Source: Lachnospiraceae bacterium
GTDB taxonomy: Bacteria; Bacillota; Clostridia; Lachnospirales; Lachnospiraceae
Direction of reading: 5' to 3'
Assembly (NCBI GenBank): GCA_024692955.1
Contig: JAILLW010000093.1
Location: forward strand, 1 to 54,273
DNA length: 54,273 nucleotides
The translations under genes and the position numbers were made by a program. The notes below the pieces were generated by a model. It was not told the origin of the DNA. It ran no database searches and worked only from the letters and a program-made list of their open reading frames with translations. Below, piece by piece: positions 17,967 to 25,589 of the stretch; position 1 is the first letter of the stretch, and every line of letters starts with the position of its first letter.

Positions 17967-18605
17967 ATGACAACGGATGACAAAATAGACAGACTATCGG
18001 AGAAGATGGAGCAGCTGATTGATCAGCTGAATGTCCGGATGGACCGGATGGATGAGCGGTTTGACCGGATGGATGAGCGGTTTGACCGGATGGATGAGCG
18101 ATTTGACCGGATGGATGAGCGGTTCGACCGAATGGATGAGCGGATGGACCGAATGGATGAGCGGATGGACGAAATGCAGGAAACGCTCGATGAGCATGAA
18201 GTGAGATTCAGCGCTGAGATCGAAACGCTTCATAATGAGATGAAGAACGGATTTAAGCAACTCGACGAGCGGCTCTCTTTGGTGGAAGGGAAGGTTGGAA
18301 GCATGGATGCCGACATAAAGCTTCTCGGGCACACCGTTGCCGGAATGTCTGTAGACCTTACGGCGATAGATGAGAAACTCGGAAAGGTTGAGTTGCGTCT
18401 TGAGAATGAGATCTGCCCTAATATACAGTTGATTGCTGAGGGACATCATATGCTGAGTGATAAGCTCAGCGATGCGATAAAGATCCGCGATGATAATCTG
18501 TATTATCAGGTGCAGGTGAATACGTTTGGCCGGAAAATAAGCGATCTGGAAGAGAGTGTTGTTGAGATCAAAAAAGAGATGGAATTGCAGAAAGCTGCCG
18601 GATGA
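17967..18605 (+). CDS. Heptad-repeat coiled-coil protein
   Basis: A 212-residue protein of unknown function. ATG 17967 is set by an excellent GGAGGAGG site seven bases upstream. Residues ~24-70 contain six consecutive seven-residue units (DRMDERF four times, then DRMDERM twice), encoded by near-perfect 21-base DNA repeats; coiled-coil heptads continue through most of the protein (HNEMKNGFKQLDERLSLVEG). There is no signal peptide or membrane segment. It resembles other phage-like or cytoplasmic repeat coiled-coil proteins only in composition. The gene overlaps the CgeB-like glycosyltransferase gene by ATGA, so a structural partner or scaffold role for the glycosylation enzymes is possible but unproven. 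Confidence 0.75.
   Translation: MTTDDKIDRLSEKMEQLIDQLNVRMDRMDERFDRMDERFDRMDERFDRMDERFDRMDERMDRMDERMDEMQETLDEHEVRFSAEIETLHNEMKNGFKQLDERLSLVEGKVGSMDADIKLLGHTVAGMSVDLTAIDEKLGKVELRLENEICPNIQLIAEGHHMLSDKLSDAIKIRDDNLYYQVQVNTFGRKISDLEESVVEIKKEMELQKAAG
18042..18167 (+). repeat. 21-bp in-frame tandem repeats
   Basis: Six units of about 21 bases with core CGGATGGATGAGCGG encode the DRMDERF/DRMDERM heptads. The near identity of the first four units suggests recent expansion and possible length variation between strains. Confidence 0.85.
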
Positions 18606-19888
18606 AACTTCTTTTCTATCGATACAACAACATATGCGAACCCGATATACTCGAAACCTTCCGGGAATTCGGATACGAGGTCATCGAGTATAAGGAAGAA
18701 ATGACGAGGAAGGACATAAAGCCTTCCGAGATCGTTTCGGCCGTCAGCGGACTGCTTCAGAAAGAGCCGGTGGATTTTGTCTTTTCGATCAATTTCTATC
18801 CGGCTCTTTCGGAAGTCTGCAACCTGTTCCGCATCCGCTATATTTCATGGACGGTGGATTCTCCGGTGCCGGAGCTTTATCACCCCGCGATCCGTAATGA
18901 ATGGAACCGGACCTTTATTTTCGACCGGGAGGATTTCCGGGAGGTCAGTGCGATCTGTGAGGACTCGATCAGGCCTCACGTTTTCTATCTGCCCCTTGCC
19001 GCTAAGATAAGGCCGAAGGAGGAACTCTTTTTTAATACCCCGGCTGAAGTCCATGAGAACTACCGGCATGAGATCTCTTTCGTGGGTTCTCTCTATTCGG
19101 AAAAAACCCGTTATCGAAAGATCAGAGAGCACCTTCCGGAAATGACGAAAGGCTATCTGGACGGGATCATGCGGGCACAGGAGCGGATTTACGGTTATTT
19201 CTTTATGGAAGAAACCCTTACGGAGGAGATCCTCAGGGAGTTCAGAGATTCCGTACCCGGCTTTTTTTCCTTCGGTGAAGGCACCGGGCACTTCTGGGAT
19301 GATCTGAAAACCGTGTCAAGGTATTATCTTTCTCCCGAGATCGCGGCGATGGAGCGGACGGACCTTATCCGGACCCTGTCCGAACGGCTTCCCGCCCGAA
19401 TGAGTGCATACGGCACAGACTCCGGTCTCCTGGCAGATTCCGATACTGGCCGACAGGGCAAAGACGAGCTTTCGAAATGGGCCCCCTGCCTGTATACGGC
19501 AAGCGACACCGCTTCGCTCCCGAAAGTCCGCAACATGGGAACCTGTAAGACGCTTACGGAAATGCCTCTGGTATTCCATAATTCCAGGATAAATCTGAAT
19601 ATCACTTCGAAAGGGATCCGCTCGGGTCTGCCTCTCCGGATCTTTGATATTTTAAGCTGCGGGGGATTCGTGCTCACGAACTTCCAGAGCGAGCTTCCGG
19701 AACTCTTTACGATCGGAGAAGACCTGACAGCCTACGCTTCTTCGGAAGAGCTGATCGATCTTGCGGCTTATTATCTTACTCATGAAGCTGAGCGAACCGC
19801 TGTCGCGGAGCGTGGGTATGAGAGAGTAAAGGCGGAGCATACTTATGAAAGGCGGCTGGCAACGATGCTGGAGGCGGCATTTCTATGA
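18602..19888 (+). CDS. CgeB-like glycosyltransferase (DUF3880 / glycosyl transferase group 1)
   Basis: A 428-residue soluble protein. It starts MKLLFYRYNNICEPDI; the N-terminal half has the pattern of CgeB/DUF3880 proteins (FSINFYPALSEVC, ISWTVDSPVPELY). The C-terminal half is a GT-B nucleotide-sugar domain (FHNSRINLNITSKGIRSGLP, LRIFDILSCGGFVLTNFQSE). It is a paralogue of the protein at 29759-30952, which shares the NSRINLNITSK and GGF-LTN segments. Members are frequent beside flagellin genes in Clostridia, which supports flagellin glycosylation. Residues ~275-310 (DSDTGRQGKDELSKW) are absent from the paralogue and may be a loop insertion. Confidence 0.83.
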   Translation: MKLLFYRYNNICEPDILETFREFGYEVIEYKEEMTRKDIKPSEIVSAVSGLLQKEPVDFVFSINFYPALSEVCNLFRIRYISWTVDSPVPELYHPAIRNEWNRTFIFDREDFREVSAICEDSIRPHVFYLPLAAKIRPKEELFFNTPAEVHENYRHEISFVGSLYSEKTRYRKIREHLPEMTKGYLDGIMRAQERIYGYFFMEETLTEEILREFRDSVPGFFSFGEGTGHFWDDLKTVSRYYLSPEIAAMERTDLIRTLSERLPARMSAYGTDSGLLADSDTGRQGKDELSKWAPCLYTASDTASLPKVRNMGTCKTLTEMPLVFHNSRINLNITSKGIRSGLPLRIFDILSCGGFVLTNFQSELPELFTIGEDLTAYASSEELIDLAAYYLTHEAERTAVAERGYERVKAEHTYERRLATMLEAAFL

Positions 19889-21105
19889 TTCTTTTTCTGA
19901 AAGGAACGCTGGATACACTGAATCTTTTTATCGATGAGATGATGCGGGAGAAGCTGCCGGCTTCGGAAAACGGACTGCCGGAGCCCATGGAAATTCTGGA
20001 CTTCCGGGACAGCACCGCCCTCGCGGATAAACTGATCGCGCTTGATCCGCTTATTGATGAAACCACCGATGTCGTCACCTTCAATAACGCCGGCATTCAG
20101 CTTGCGATCGGCAAAGTGCCATACTGGCAGAGCAAAAACGTCCGCCTCTACAATATTCTGGTGGATCATCCCGTATATTATGTGGATGAGATCACGAAGC
20201 ATTATTATCCCGGAATGCGGGTGATCTGCATCGATAAAGGCCATGTGGATTTCCTGAAGGAGATCCTTTCGCCTATCCGGGAGTCTTTCTTTTTCCTACC
20301 CCACGGCGGCGCGGCTCCCGAAAATCCCGGTGGTGAGAAAGATCCCTCTGCTCTTTCCGAAAGAGAAGACGGAATTGTTCCGGGTTTTGGGGCCCGCGAG
20401 ATCGATGTCCTTTATATAGGAAGCATTCGGGGAAAGGAGAGCCCCGTATTCCCGGAGCTTCCGTTTCCGGATATGCAGGACTTTTACGGATTCTGCACGG
20501 ACTATTACGAGAAGGAGCCTTACGCGGAATCCGGATATGCCGTCAATGCATATGAAGCATACAGGGGGATCCGCCTTTTGCCGGAACAGAAATACATTCT
20601 CGTCCGGAATCTGATGGTCGGGATCGAAAGCCGTATAAAAAGGAAACGTCGTATCAGACTGATCGAAAGCCTGGCGGATAACGGCATTCCTGTCCGGGTT
20701 TTCGGAGACGGGGACTGGAAGGAAACGGCGGATGCCCGCCCGGGAAGGATCATCTACGGAGGAATGATCCCGGCAGCGGAATGTCTGAAACTTATTTCAA
20801 AGACGAAGATCCTTCTGAACGATCATCCGTTCTTTGCAGACGGCGCCCATGAGAGGATCTTCAACGGAATGCTCCGGGGAGCGGTGGTAGCCACCAACCG
20901 GAGCCGCTACCTGGAAGAGAGATTCGCTTCCGGGCAGGAAATCCTTTATTATGATCCGGAAAAAGAGGAAGACTTCGCACATACGGTCGGACAGCTCCTT
21001 GATGATGAGGAGGAGCTTGGCAGGATCGCAGGGCAGGCCCTTCGAAAGGCGGAGAATGATACCTGGGGCAGCAGGCTGAAAGAAATCTTGCAAAAACACT
21101 GCTGA
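19885..21105 (+). CDS. CgeB-like glycosyltransferase
   Basis: A 406-residue soluble protein. The N-terminal half (VVTFNNAGIQLAIGK, YNILVDHPVYYVDEITKHYY) follows the DUF3880 pattern, in which a YDHP-like segment is common; the C-terminal half (VRVFGDGDW, IIYGGMIPAAECLKLISKTK, HERIFNGMLRGAVVATNRSR) is the group 1 glycosyltransferase domain. It overlaps the previous gene by ATGA. It is more divergent than the pair at 18602 and 29759. The 185 bases after it hold the sigma-D promoter and leader of the flaG operon and no convincing terminator. Confidence 0.82.
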   Translation: MILFLKGTLDTLNLFIDEMMREKLPASENGLPEPMEILDFRDSTALADKLIALDPLIDETTDVVTFNNAGIQLAIGKVPYWQSKNVRLYNILVDHPVYYVDEITKHYYPGMRVICIDKGHVDFLKEILSPIRESFFFLPHGGAAPENPGGEKDPSALSEREDGIVPGFGAREIDVLYIGSIRGKESPVFPELPFPDMQDFYGFCTDYYEKEPYAESGYAVNAYEAYRGIRLLPEQKYILVRNLMVGIESRIKRKRRIRLIESLADNGIPVRVFGDGDWKETADARPGRIIYGGMIPAAECLKLISKTKILLNDHPFFADGAHERIFNGMLRGAVVATNRSRYLEERFASGQEILYYDPEKEEDFAHTVGQLLDDEEELGRIAGQALRKAENDTWGSRLKEILQKHC

Positions 21106-21142
21106 TTTTTTAAAATTATCATAAGAGTTTTCTCATATACTC

Positions 21143-21169
21143 TAAAGTTTTCTAAATATCTGCCGATAG
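21143..21169 (+). promoter_or_regulatory. Sigma-D (sigma-28) promoter of the flaG-fliD-fliS operon
   Basis: TAAA (21143-21146) and GCCGATAG (21162-21169) are separated by 15 bases, matching the Firmicutes flagellar sigma consensus TAAA-N15-GCCGATAT in all but the last base. Confidence 0.85.
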
Positions 21170-21194
21170 ATACTATGAAAATGCAACATTGTCT

Positions 21195-21283
21195 GCGTAT
21201 ATGTCTAACGCGCGAATACATATACGCGGGCCAAAGTAACTCTTTAATGGCACCGAACGGTGCGGCTAACATCACATGGAGGT
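21195..21283 (+). promoter_or_regulatory. Structured leader with CsrA-like site over the flaG ribosome binding site
   Basis: A 10-bp stem (GCGTATATGT at 21195 with ACATATACGC at 21218) is followed by a 6-bp hairpin (GCACCG/CGGTGC, 21250-21263) and then ACATGGAGGT (21274-21283). The last element matches the CsrA consensus ACANGGANGT and covers the ribosome binding site, so CsrA control of translation is plausible. Confidence 0.45.
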
Positions 21284-21290
21284 GATTGGG

Positions 21291-21737
21291 ATGACAGTAG
21301 AACCTATGAACAGTGCTATGACATTTATGGCACAGCCGACACAGGCCGCAAGGCCAGTGACACCGCTTGAGAATGTGAACACGGAGGTTGCTTCTCAGGA
21401 GAATGCCGCCAATCTGGATCAGACGACCGCGAAAGTGGCCGAAGCCGAAGGCTATGACCCGGATGCGAAGGGCGGGGAGTCCAAACAGCAGGAGTTGACC
21501 GATGAGCAGGCTCAGGCTCAGAACGAAAAGATCAAAAAGGCCGTGGAAGAGCTGAACAAGAAGATGGCTGATTCCGAGGCGGTCTACGGGATCCACGACG
21601 GCACGAACCGCGTGACGATCAAGATCGTAGACAAGAAGACCCACGAAACCCTGAAGGAACTCCCGCCGGAAAAGACTCTTGATATGATCGCCAAGGTTTG
21701 GGAGATGGCTGGCATTCTCGTTGACGAGAAACGATAG
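21291..21737 (+). CDS. flaG: Flagellar protein FlaG
   Basis: A 148-residue protein with a variable, Gln/Ala-rich N-terminus and the conserved FlaG C-terminal domain (KKAVEELNKKM, TNRVTIKIVDKKT, KELPPEKTLDMIAKVWE, AGILVDEKR). FlaG proteins influence filament length and cap assembly and usually sit just before fliD, as here. ATG 21291 is preferred to the upstream in-frame ATG at 21276 because GGAGGTG lies six bases before it and the upstream ATG sits within that site. The first gene after the sigma-D promoter at 21143. Confidence 0.92.
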   Translation: MTVEPMNSAMTFMAQPTQAARPVTPLENVNTEVASQENAANLDQTTAKVAEAEGYDPDAKGGESKQQELTDEQAQAQNEKIKKAVEELNKKMADSEAVYGIHDGTNRVTIKIVDKKTHETLKELPPEKTLDMIAKVWEMAGILVDEKR

Positions 21738-21746
21738 GAGGCAGAT

Positions 21747-23267
21747 ATGAGCAATCGGACAAGAGTAACCGGAATGTATTCCGGTATGGATACGGAAAGT
21801 CTGATCCAGCAGCTGGTCGAAGCCAGAAGGACCAAGGTGACCAAGGAGACGAAGAATCAGTCCAGGATCACCTATCAGCAGGAAGCATGGACGGACCTGA
21901 ACAAAAAACTGAAGGATCTGAAGGGAAAGTTTGACAACCTTCGGTACTCCAGCGCATATTCCAAGATGACCACGGAAGTATCGGACAGCAGCGTTGCCTC
22001 CGTTGTAACTTCCGACGGCGCAATGACGGCCGTACAGTCCCTTGAAGTTACGAAGCTTGCGAAAGCCGGATATATGACCGGCGCCGAGATCAAAAAGCCG
22101 GGCAGCTCCGACAAACTGACTTCCGGAACGAAGCTTTCGGAACTGGGCATTGAAGCAGGCAGCAAGTTCAATATCGAAGTGGGCGGAAAGAACACGGAGA
22201 TCACCATTACGGAAGGCATGACTCTCGGCGGACTTGCGAAGAAGCTTTCGGGAGCCGGAGTGACCGCGAACTTCGACGCGTCGACGCAGCGGTTCTTCAT
22301 CGGATCGAAAGACACCGGCGAGAAATATGATTTCTCTCTTACCGCTTCGGACGACAGCGGAAAGAAAGCGCTTGCAGCCCTCGGACTTTCGGAGGAAGCC
22401 TACGGCAACTACGAGAAGGCGACCAAGATCGACGGACAGGATGCGGAGATCAAACTGAACAATGCCGTTTACAAGTCTTCTTCGAATTCCTTCAATATCA
22501 ACGGACTTACGATCACGGCGAAGGCCGAGACCAACGGAAGATCCGTAAGCCTGAATACCACGAAGGACACCAGCGCCATCTATGATATGGTAAAGGATGT
22601 GATCAAGTCCTATTCGGAACTGATCAACGAGATGGATAAGCTCTACAACGCCGATACGAAGACGAAGTACGATCCTCTGACCGATGAAGAGAAATCCGCG
22701 ATGTCGGAATACGAGATCGAAAAGTGGGAAGAGAAGATGAAGGAGCAGCTCCTTTCCAAGGACGCGACGCTCGGAAATCTGACGAGCTCCTTCACGGCGA
22801 TCATGAATCAGGGCTTCACCGTAGGCGGAAAGACCATGCATCTCTTTGATTTCGGAATCGAGACCGCGGGTTACTTCAATGCTCCGGATAATGAGAAGAA
22901 CGCGCTCCATATCCTGGGCGATGAAGACGACACCTTATTCGGGACCGAAACGAACAAGCTGAAGCAGGCCATCGCCGCGGATCCGGACGCGATCACGAAT
23001 TTCTTCTCCCAGCTGTCGGATGCCATGTATCAGAAGATGACGGATCTTTCTTCCAGAGTACCCGGATACCGTTCCTACGGAAGCTTTTTCGAGGACACCC
23101 GGATGAAATCCGAGTATGATGACTACAAGACCAAGATCGAAGATATGGAACAAAAACTTTCCGATTACGAAGATAAGTGGTATGATAAATTCGCCAAGAT
23201 GGAAAAGGCAATGGCGAAGATGCAGTCAAACCAGAATGCCGTTTCCGGAATGTTTGGAATGAATTAA
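21747..23267 (+). CDS. fliD: Flagellar hook-associated protein 2 (filament cap) FliD
   Basis: A 506-residue protein. The N-terminus has the FliD signature (TRVTGMYSGMDTESLIQQLV) followed by a coiled coil, a central secreted region (GSKFNIEVGGKNTEITITEG, the FliD repeat type) and a C-terminal coiled coil (YDDYKTKIEDMEQKLSDYED) ending near FGMN. FliD caps the growing filament and guides flagellin assembly outside the cell; export uses the flagellar type III route, so no signal peptide is expected or seen. AGGAGG precedes the ATG. Ten bases separate it from flaG. Confidence 0.96.
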   Translation: MSNRTRVTGMYSGMDTESLIQQLVEARRTKVTKETKNQSRITYQQEAWTDLNKKLKDLKGKFDNLRYSSAYSKMTTEVSDSSVASVVTSDGAMTAVQSLEVTKLAKAGYMTGAEIKKPGSSDKLTSGTKLSELGIEAGSKFNIEVGGKNTEITITEGMTLGGLAKKLSGAGVTANFDASTQRFFIGSKDTGEKYDFSLTASDDSGKKALAALGLSEEAYGNYEKATKIDGQDAEIKLNNAVYKSSSNSFNINGLTITAKAETNGRSVSLNTTKDTSAIYDMVKDVIKSYSELINEMDKLYNADTKTKYDPLTDEEKSAMSEYEIEKWEEKMKEQLLSKDATLGNLTSSFTAIMNQGFTVGGKTMHLFDFGIETAGYFNAPDNEKNALHILGDEDDTLFGTETNKLKQAIAADPDAITNFFSQLSDAMYQKMTDLSSRVPGYRSYGSFFEDTRMKSEYDDYKTKIEDMEQKLSDYEDKWYDKFAKMEKAMAKMQSNQNAVSGMFGMN

Positions 23268-23295
23268 TCAGATTATCTCTCAGGAGGTTATTCGT

Positions 23296-23682
23296 ATGTC
23301 GGCATTACCGGCTGCATATGCGCAGTACAAGAACAGCAAAATATTGACGGCGTCCCCGGCGGAGCTGACGCTGATGCTCTACGAGGGCGCCATCAAGTTC
23401 TGCAATATCGCGATCGAAGGGATCAATGAGAAGGACATTCCCAAGGCCCATACCCATATCGTGAAGGCCCAAAGGATCGTGGACCACCTTCGGATCACAC
23501 TGGATATGAAGTATCCGGTAGCCCAGGATTTCGAGCGGATCTACAGTTATCTGGCAAGAAGGCTTACGGAGGCGAACGTTCAGAAGGATCCCGAGATCCT
23601 TGAGGAAGTGAACGAGCATTTACGCTCCGTTCGCGACACCTGGAAGGAAGTAATGCGGATCAACAAGCAGAAGGGTGCCTGA
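23296..23682 (+). CDS. fliS: Flagellar export chaperone FliS
   Basis: A 128-residue helical protein with the FliS hallmark ASPAELTLMLYEGAIKFCNI, then AHTHIVKAQRIVDHLRITLD and a YPVAQDFERIYSYLARRL segment. FliS binds the C-terminus of flagellin in the cytoplasm and prevents premature polymerisation before export. An AGGAGG site lies upstream. Its stop overlaps the next start (TGATG), so FliS and the following protein are translationally linked. Confidence 0.96.
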   Translation: MSALPAAYAQYKNSKILTASPAELTLMLYEGAIKFCNIAIEGINEKDIPKAHTHIVKAQRIVDHLRITLDMKYPVAQDFERIYSYLARRLTEANVQKDPEILEEVNEHLRSVRDTWKEVMRINKQKGA

Positions 23683-24158
23683 TGGAACGGGATTATATCA
23701 TCGCAATGCGCGAAAGCCTTGAAAAGAAGCTTGGTATTCTGGACGAGATCTATGAACTGAGCAGACTCCAGCAGGAACTGCTTTCCGAAGAGGAAATGGA
23801 TTTCGACAGTTTCGACCGCTACTTCGATGACAAGGATATTTGCATCGAAAAGTTAAATGAACTTGATGAAGGCTTCGAATTGTTATATAATAGAGTGGGA
23901 GAGGTTCTCCGGGATCGGAAGGAGAGTTACGCGGAAGAGATCCGGGTCATGCAGGATCTGATCCGGAAGATCACGGACAGGAGCACTTCCATCGAAGCAT
24001 TGGAAGAGCGAAACCGCAAAGGAATCGCGGATGCTCTGGCCAAAGCCCATCGTCAGGCGAAGGAAAGCAAGCGTTCTGTCAGTGTCGCAATGAACTATTA
24101 TAAGCAGATGAACGGCATCTATGACGGCACTTCCTCGAAGATGGATAAAAAAAAGTAA
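23682..24158 (+). CDS. Putative flagellar chaperone, FliT/FlgN-like
   Basis: A 158-residue, strongly charged, all-helical protein (MRESLEKKLGILDEIYEL, FDSFDRYFDDKDICIEKLNE, EEIRVMQDLIRKITDR). Position directly after fliS and the helical pattern match the FliT/FlgN type export chaperones of Clostridia, which bind FliD or hook-associated proteins; sequence similarity within that group is low, so the assignment rests mainly on context. It ends in a lysine-rich tail (MDKKK). No clear terminator follows, only an A-run and T-run around the stop. Confidence 0.65.
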   Translation: MERDYIIAMRESLEKKLGILDEIYELSRLQQELLSEEEMDFDSFDRYFDDKDICIEKLNELDEGFELLYNRVGEVLRDRKESYAEEIRVMQDLIRKITDRSTSIEALEERNRKGIADALAKAHRQAKESKRSVSVAMNYYKQMNGIYDGTSSKMDKKK

Positions 24159-24177
24159 ATTTTTTTCATTTCAGGTA

Positions 24178-24205
24178 TTAAGTAATCGGGCAAACGCTCC
24201 GATAC
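24178..24205 (+). promoter_or_regulatory. Sigma-D promoter of the first flagellin gene
   Basis: TTAAG (24178-24182) and CCGATAC (24199-24205) lie 16 bases apart, the same geometry as the promoters before flaG and the other two flagellins. Confidence 0.75.
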
Positions 24206-24257
24206 TTAATATAGAGCAAGGGTAAATGTGAAAGCTCTTGCGGTAACCGCGATCCTT

Positions 24258-24283
24258 CTTAAGGATGCGTACGAACCCTTAAG
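24258..24283 (+). promoter_or_regulatory. Leader hairpin with GGA motif, first flagellin
   Basis: CTTAAGG (24258-24264) pairs with CCTTAAG (24277-24283) around the loop ATGCGTACGAAC. AAGGATGC at the stem-loop junction resembles a CsrA site, and a second GGA lies in the ribosome site AAGGAGG at 24336-24342. The stretch TAAGGATGCGTACGA recurs exactly in the second flagellin leader. Confidence 0.5.
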
Positions 24284-24350
24284 ACGATTGCAAACAACTT
24301 AATCACTTTATCCCATGGAGGGGATAAATACTTTCAAGGAGGAAAAAACT

Positions 24351-25274
24351 ATGGTAGTACAGCACAATTTACAGGCAATGAACTCTAACAGGATGTTAAA
24401 CGTTAACTCCCAGGCACAGGCGAAGTCCACTGAGAAGTTATCTTCCGGTTACAGCATTAACCGCGCAGCAGATGATGCAGCAGGTCTCGCGATTTCCGAG
24501 AAGATGCGTCGCCAGATCAAGGGTCTTACCCAGGCATCTGCGAATGCTCAGGATGGTATCTCGATGGTGCAGACGGCAGAAGGTGCTCTCGGTGAAGTAC
24601 ATGATATGCTTCAGAGAATCAACCAGCTGTCCGTAAAGGGTGAAAACGGAACTCTGACTTCTGCAGATCGCGGCTATATCGCATCTGAAGTACAGCAGCT
24701 TCTTTCCGAGATCGACCGCGTACAGTCGACCACCACTTTCAACGAGCTGAGCCTGCTTGATGGTTCCGTCACCAAGACTGGTCTTCAGGTTGGTGCGGAA
24801 GCTGGACAGCACATCAGCATCACGATCGCCAACATGGGCGTATTTGGTGACGGCAAGGCTGTTACTGAGAAGGGTGGCATCTATACCAACAGCACGGATA
24901 CTTCCTTATCAGACGCAGTAGAGAAGTTCTACAAGTATGATACGGACGGCAAGTCCACGGTTGGTTCCACTGACGCAGAAAAGACGATCAGCGCGACGGA
25001 TTTCGCTTCCCTCAATAAGGCGACCAAGCTCGCTCTGAGCAGCGTTTCCAAGCAGAGATCTGATCTCGGTGCAGTTCAGAACAGACTTGAGCACACGATC
25101 AAGAACCTCGACAAAGTAGATGAGAACACGACGAGTGCTGAGAGCGCAATCCGTGATACGGATATGGCGACTGAGATGGTTAAGTACTCCAACAACAACA
25201 TCCTGCAGCAGGCAGGTCAGGCGATGTTGGCTCAGGCTAACCAGAGCAACCAGGGCGTTCTGTCTCTTCTGTAA
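24351..25274 (+). CDS. Flagellin (first of three)
   Basis: A 307-residue flagellin. ATG 24351 is fixed by AAGGAGG eight bases upstream and by alignment with the other two copies; an in-frame ATG at 24315 is not used. The N-terminal D0/D1 region (VVQHNLQAMNSNRMLNVN, RAADDAAGLAISEKMRRQI) and C-terminal D0/D1 region (VSKQRSDLGAVQNRLEHTI, DMATEMVKYSNNNILQQA) are conserved; the middle (~165-220) is short, so large outer domains are missing. It assembles into the filament after secretion. It differs from the other copies by DKVDEN near 262 and by ending in LL without a final glycine. Likely target of the neighbouring glycosyltransferases. Confidence 0.97.
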   Translation: MVVQHNLQAMNSNRMLNVNSQAQAKSTEKLSSGYSINRAADDAAGLAISEKMRRQIKGLTQASANAQDGISMVQTAEGALGEVHDMLQRINQLSVKGENGTLTSADRGYIASEVQQLLSEIDRVQSTTTFNELSLLDGSVTKTGLQVGAEAGQHISITIANMGVFGDGKAVTEKGGIYTNSTDTSLSDAVEKFYKYDTDGKSTVGSTDAEKTISATDFASLNKATKLALSSVSKQRSDLGAVQNRLEHTIKNLDKVDENTTSAESAIRDTDMATEMVKYSNNNILQQAGQAMLAQANQSNQGVLSLL

Positions 25275-25311
25275 TAAACAGTTAGAGTTTGTACCGGACG
25301 TACAACCAAAC

Positions 25312-25346
25312 AAAAGGGCGGGAGTTTACTCCCGTCCCTTTTGCTT
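25312..25346 (+). terminator. Intrinsic terminator of the first flagellin gene
   Basis: AAAAGGG-CG-GGAG pairs with CTCCCG-T-CCCTTTT around a TTTA loop, followed by GCTTTC; a strong hairpin 37 bases after the stop. Confidence 0.85.
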
Positions 25347-25437
25347 TCAAAAAAGCTGAAAAATAAGGATCAGGTACTTCACAAACGAAAAAAACTGTGA
25401 TAGAGTAAATAATCATAGGGAATTTGTCCCCATGCCG

Positions 25438-25465
25438 TTAAGTTTTATGTAAATCGATCCGATAT
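25438..25465 (+). promoter_or_regulatory. Sigma-D promoter of the second flagellin gene
   Basis: TTAAG (25438-25442) and CCGATAT (25459-25465) are 16 bases apart, the same layout as the promoter at 24178. Confidence 0.78.
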
Positions 25466-25503
25466 ATACGGCACAGGGGTAATCCCGTAACTTACGGATA
25501 TGA

Positions 25504-25529
25504 TTTAAGGATGCGTACGAGTCCCTAAA
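25504..25529 (+). promoter_or_regulatory. Leader hairpin with GGA motif, second flagellin
   Basis: TTTAAGG (25504-25510) and CCCTAAA (25523-25529) pair with one mismatch around ATGCGTACGAGT. Arms differ from those of the first flagellin leader while the loop is almost identical, which suggests the loop is what is recognised. Confidence 0.48.
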
Positions 25530-25589
25530 CATTCCGAAACCACACACATCCGCAAGGAAGCGGAAATATTTTTCAAGGAGGAAAAAAAC

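Larger units (their letters stand above)
25275..25589 (+). other. Intergenic region between flagellins 1 and 2
   Basis: The 315 bases hold the terminator at 25312-25346, the promoter at 25438-25465, a short hairpin (CCGTAA/TTACGG near 25493), the GGATGCGTACGA leader element and the AAGGAGG site at 25575-25581. No small gene is evident. Confidence 0.7.

Noticed and set aside
20949..22910. A 653-codon open frame on the minus strand opposite fliD and flaG
   Set aside because: It lies fully antisense to clear flaG/fliD coding sequence, spans their operon promoter, has no ribosome site or recognisable domain, and its composition mirrors the codon bias of the plus-strand genes.
24206..24350. Cyclic-di-GMP or other riboswitch in the flagellin leaders
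   Set aside because: Only short hairpins and GGA motifs are seen; no riboswitch core could be recognised, and leader 3 lacks the shared element.
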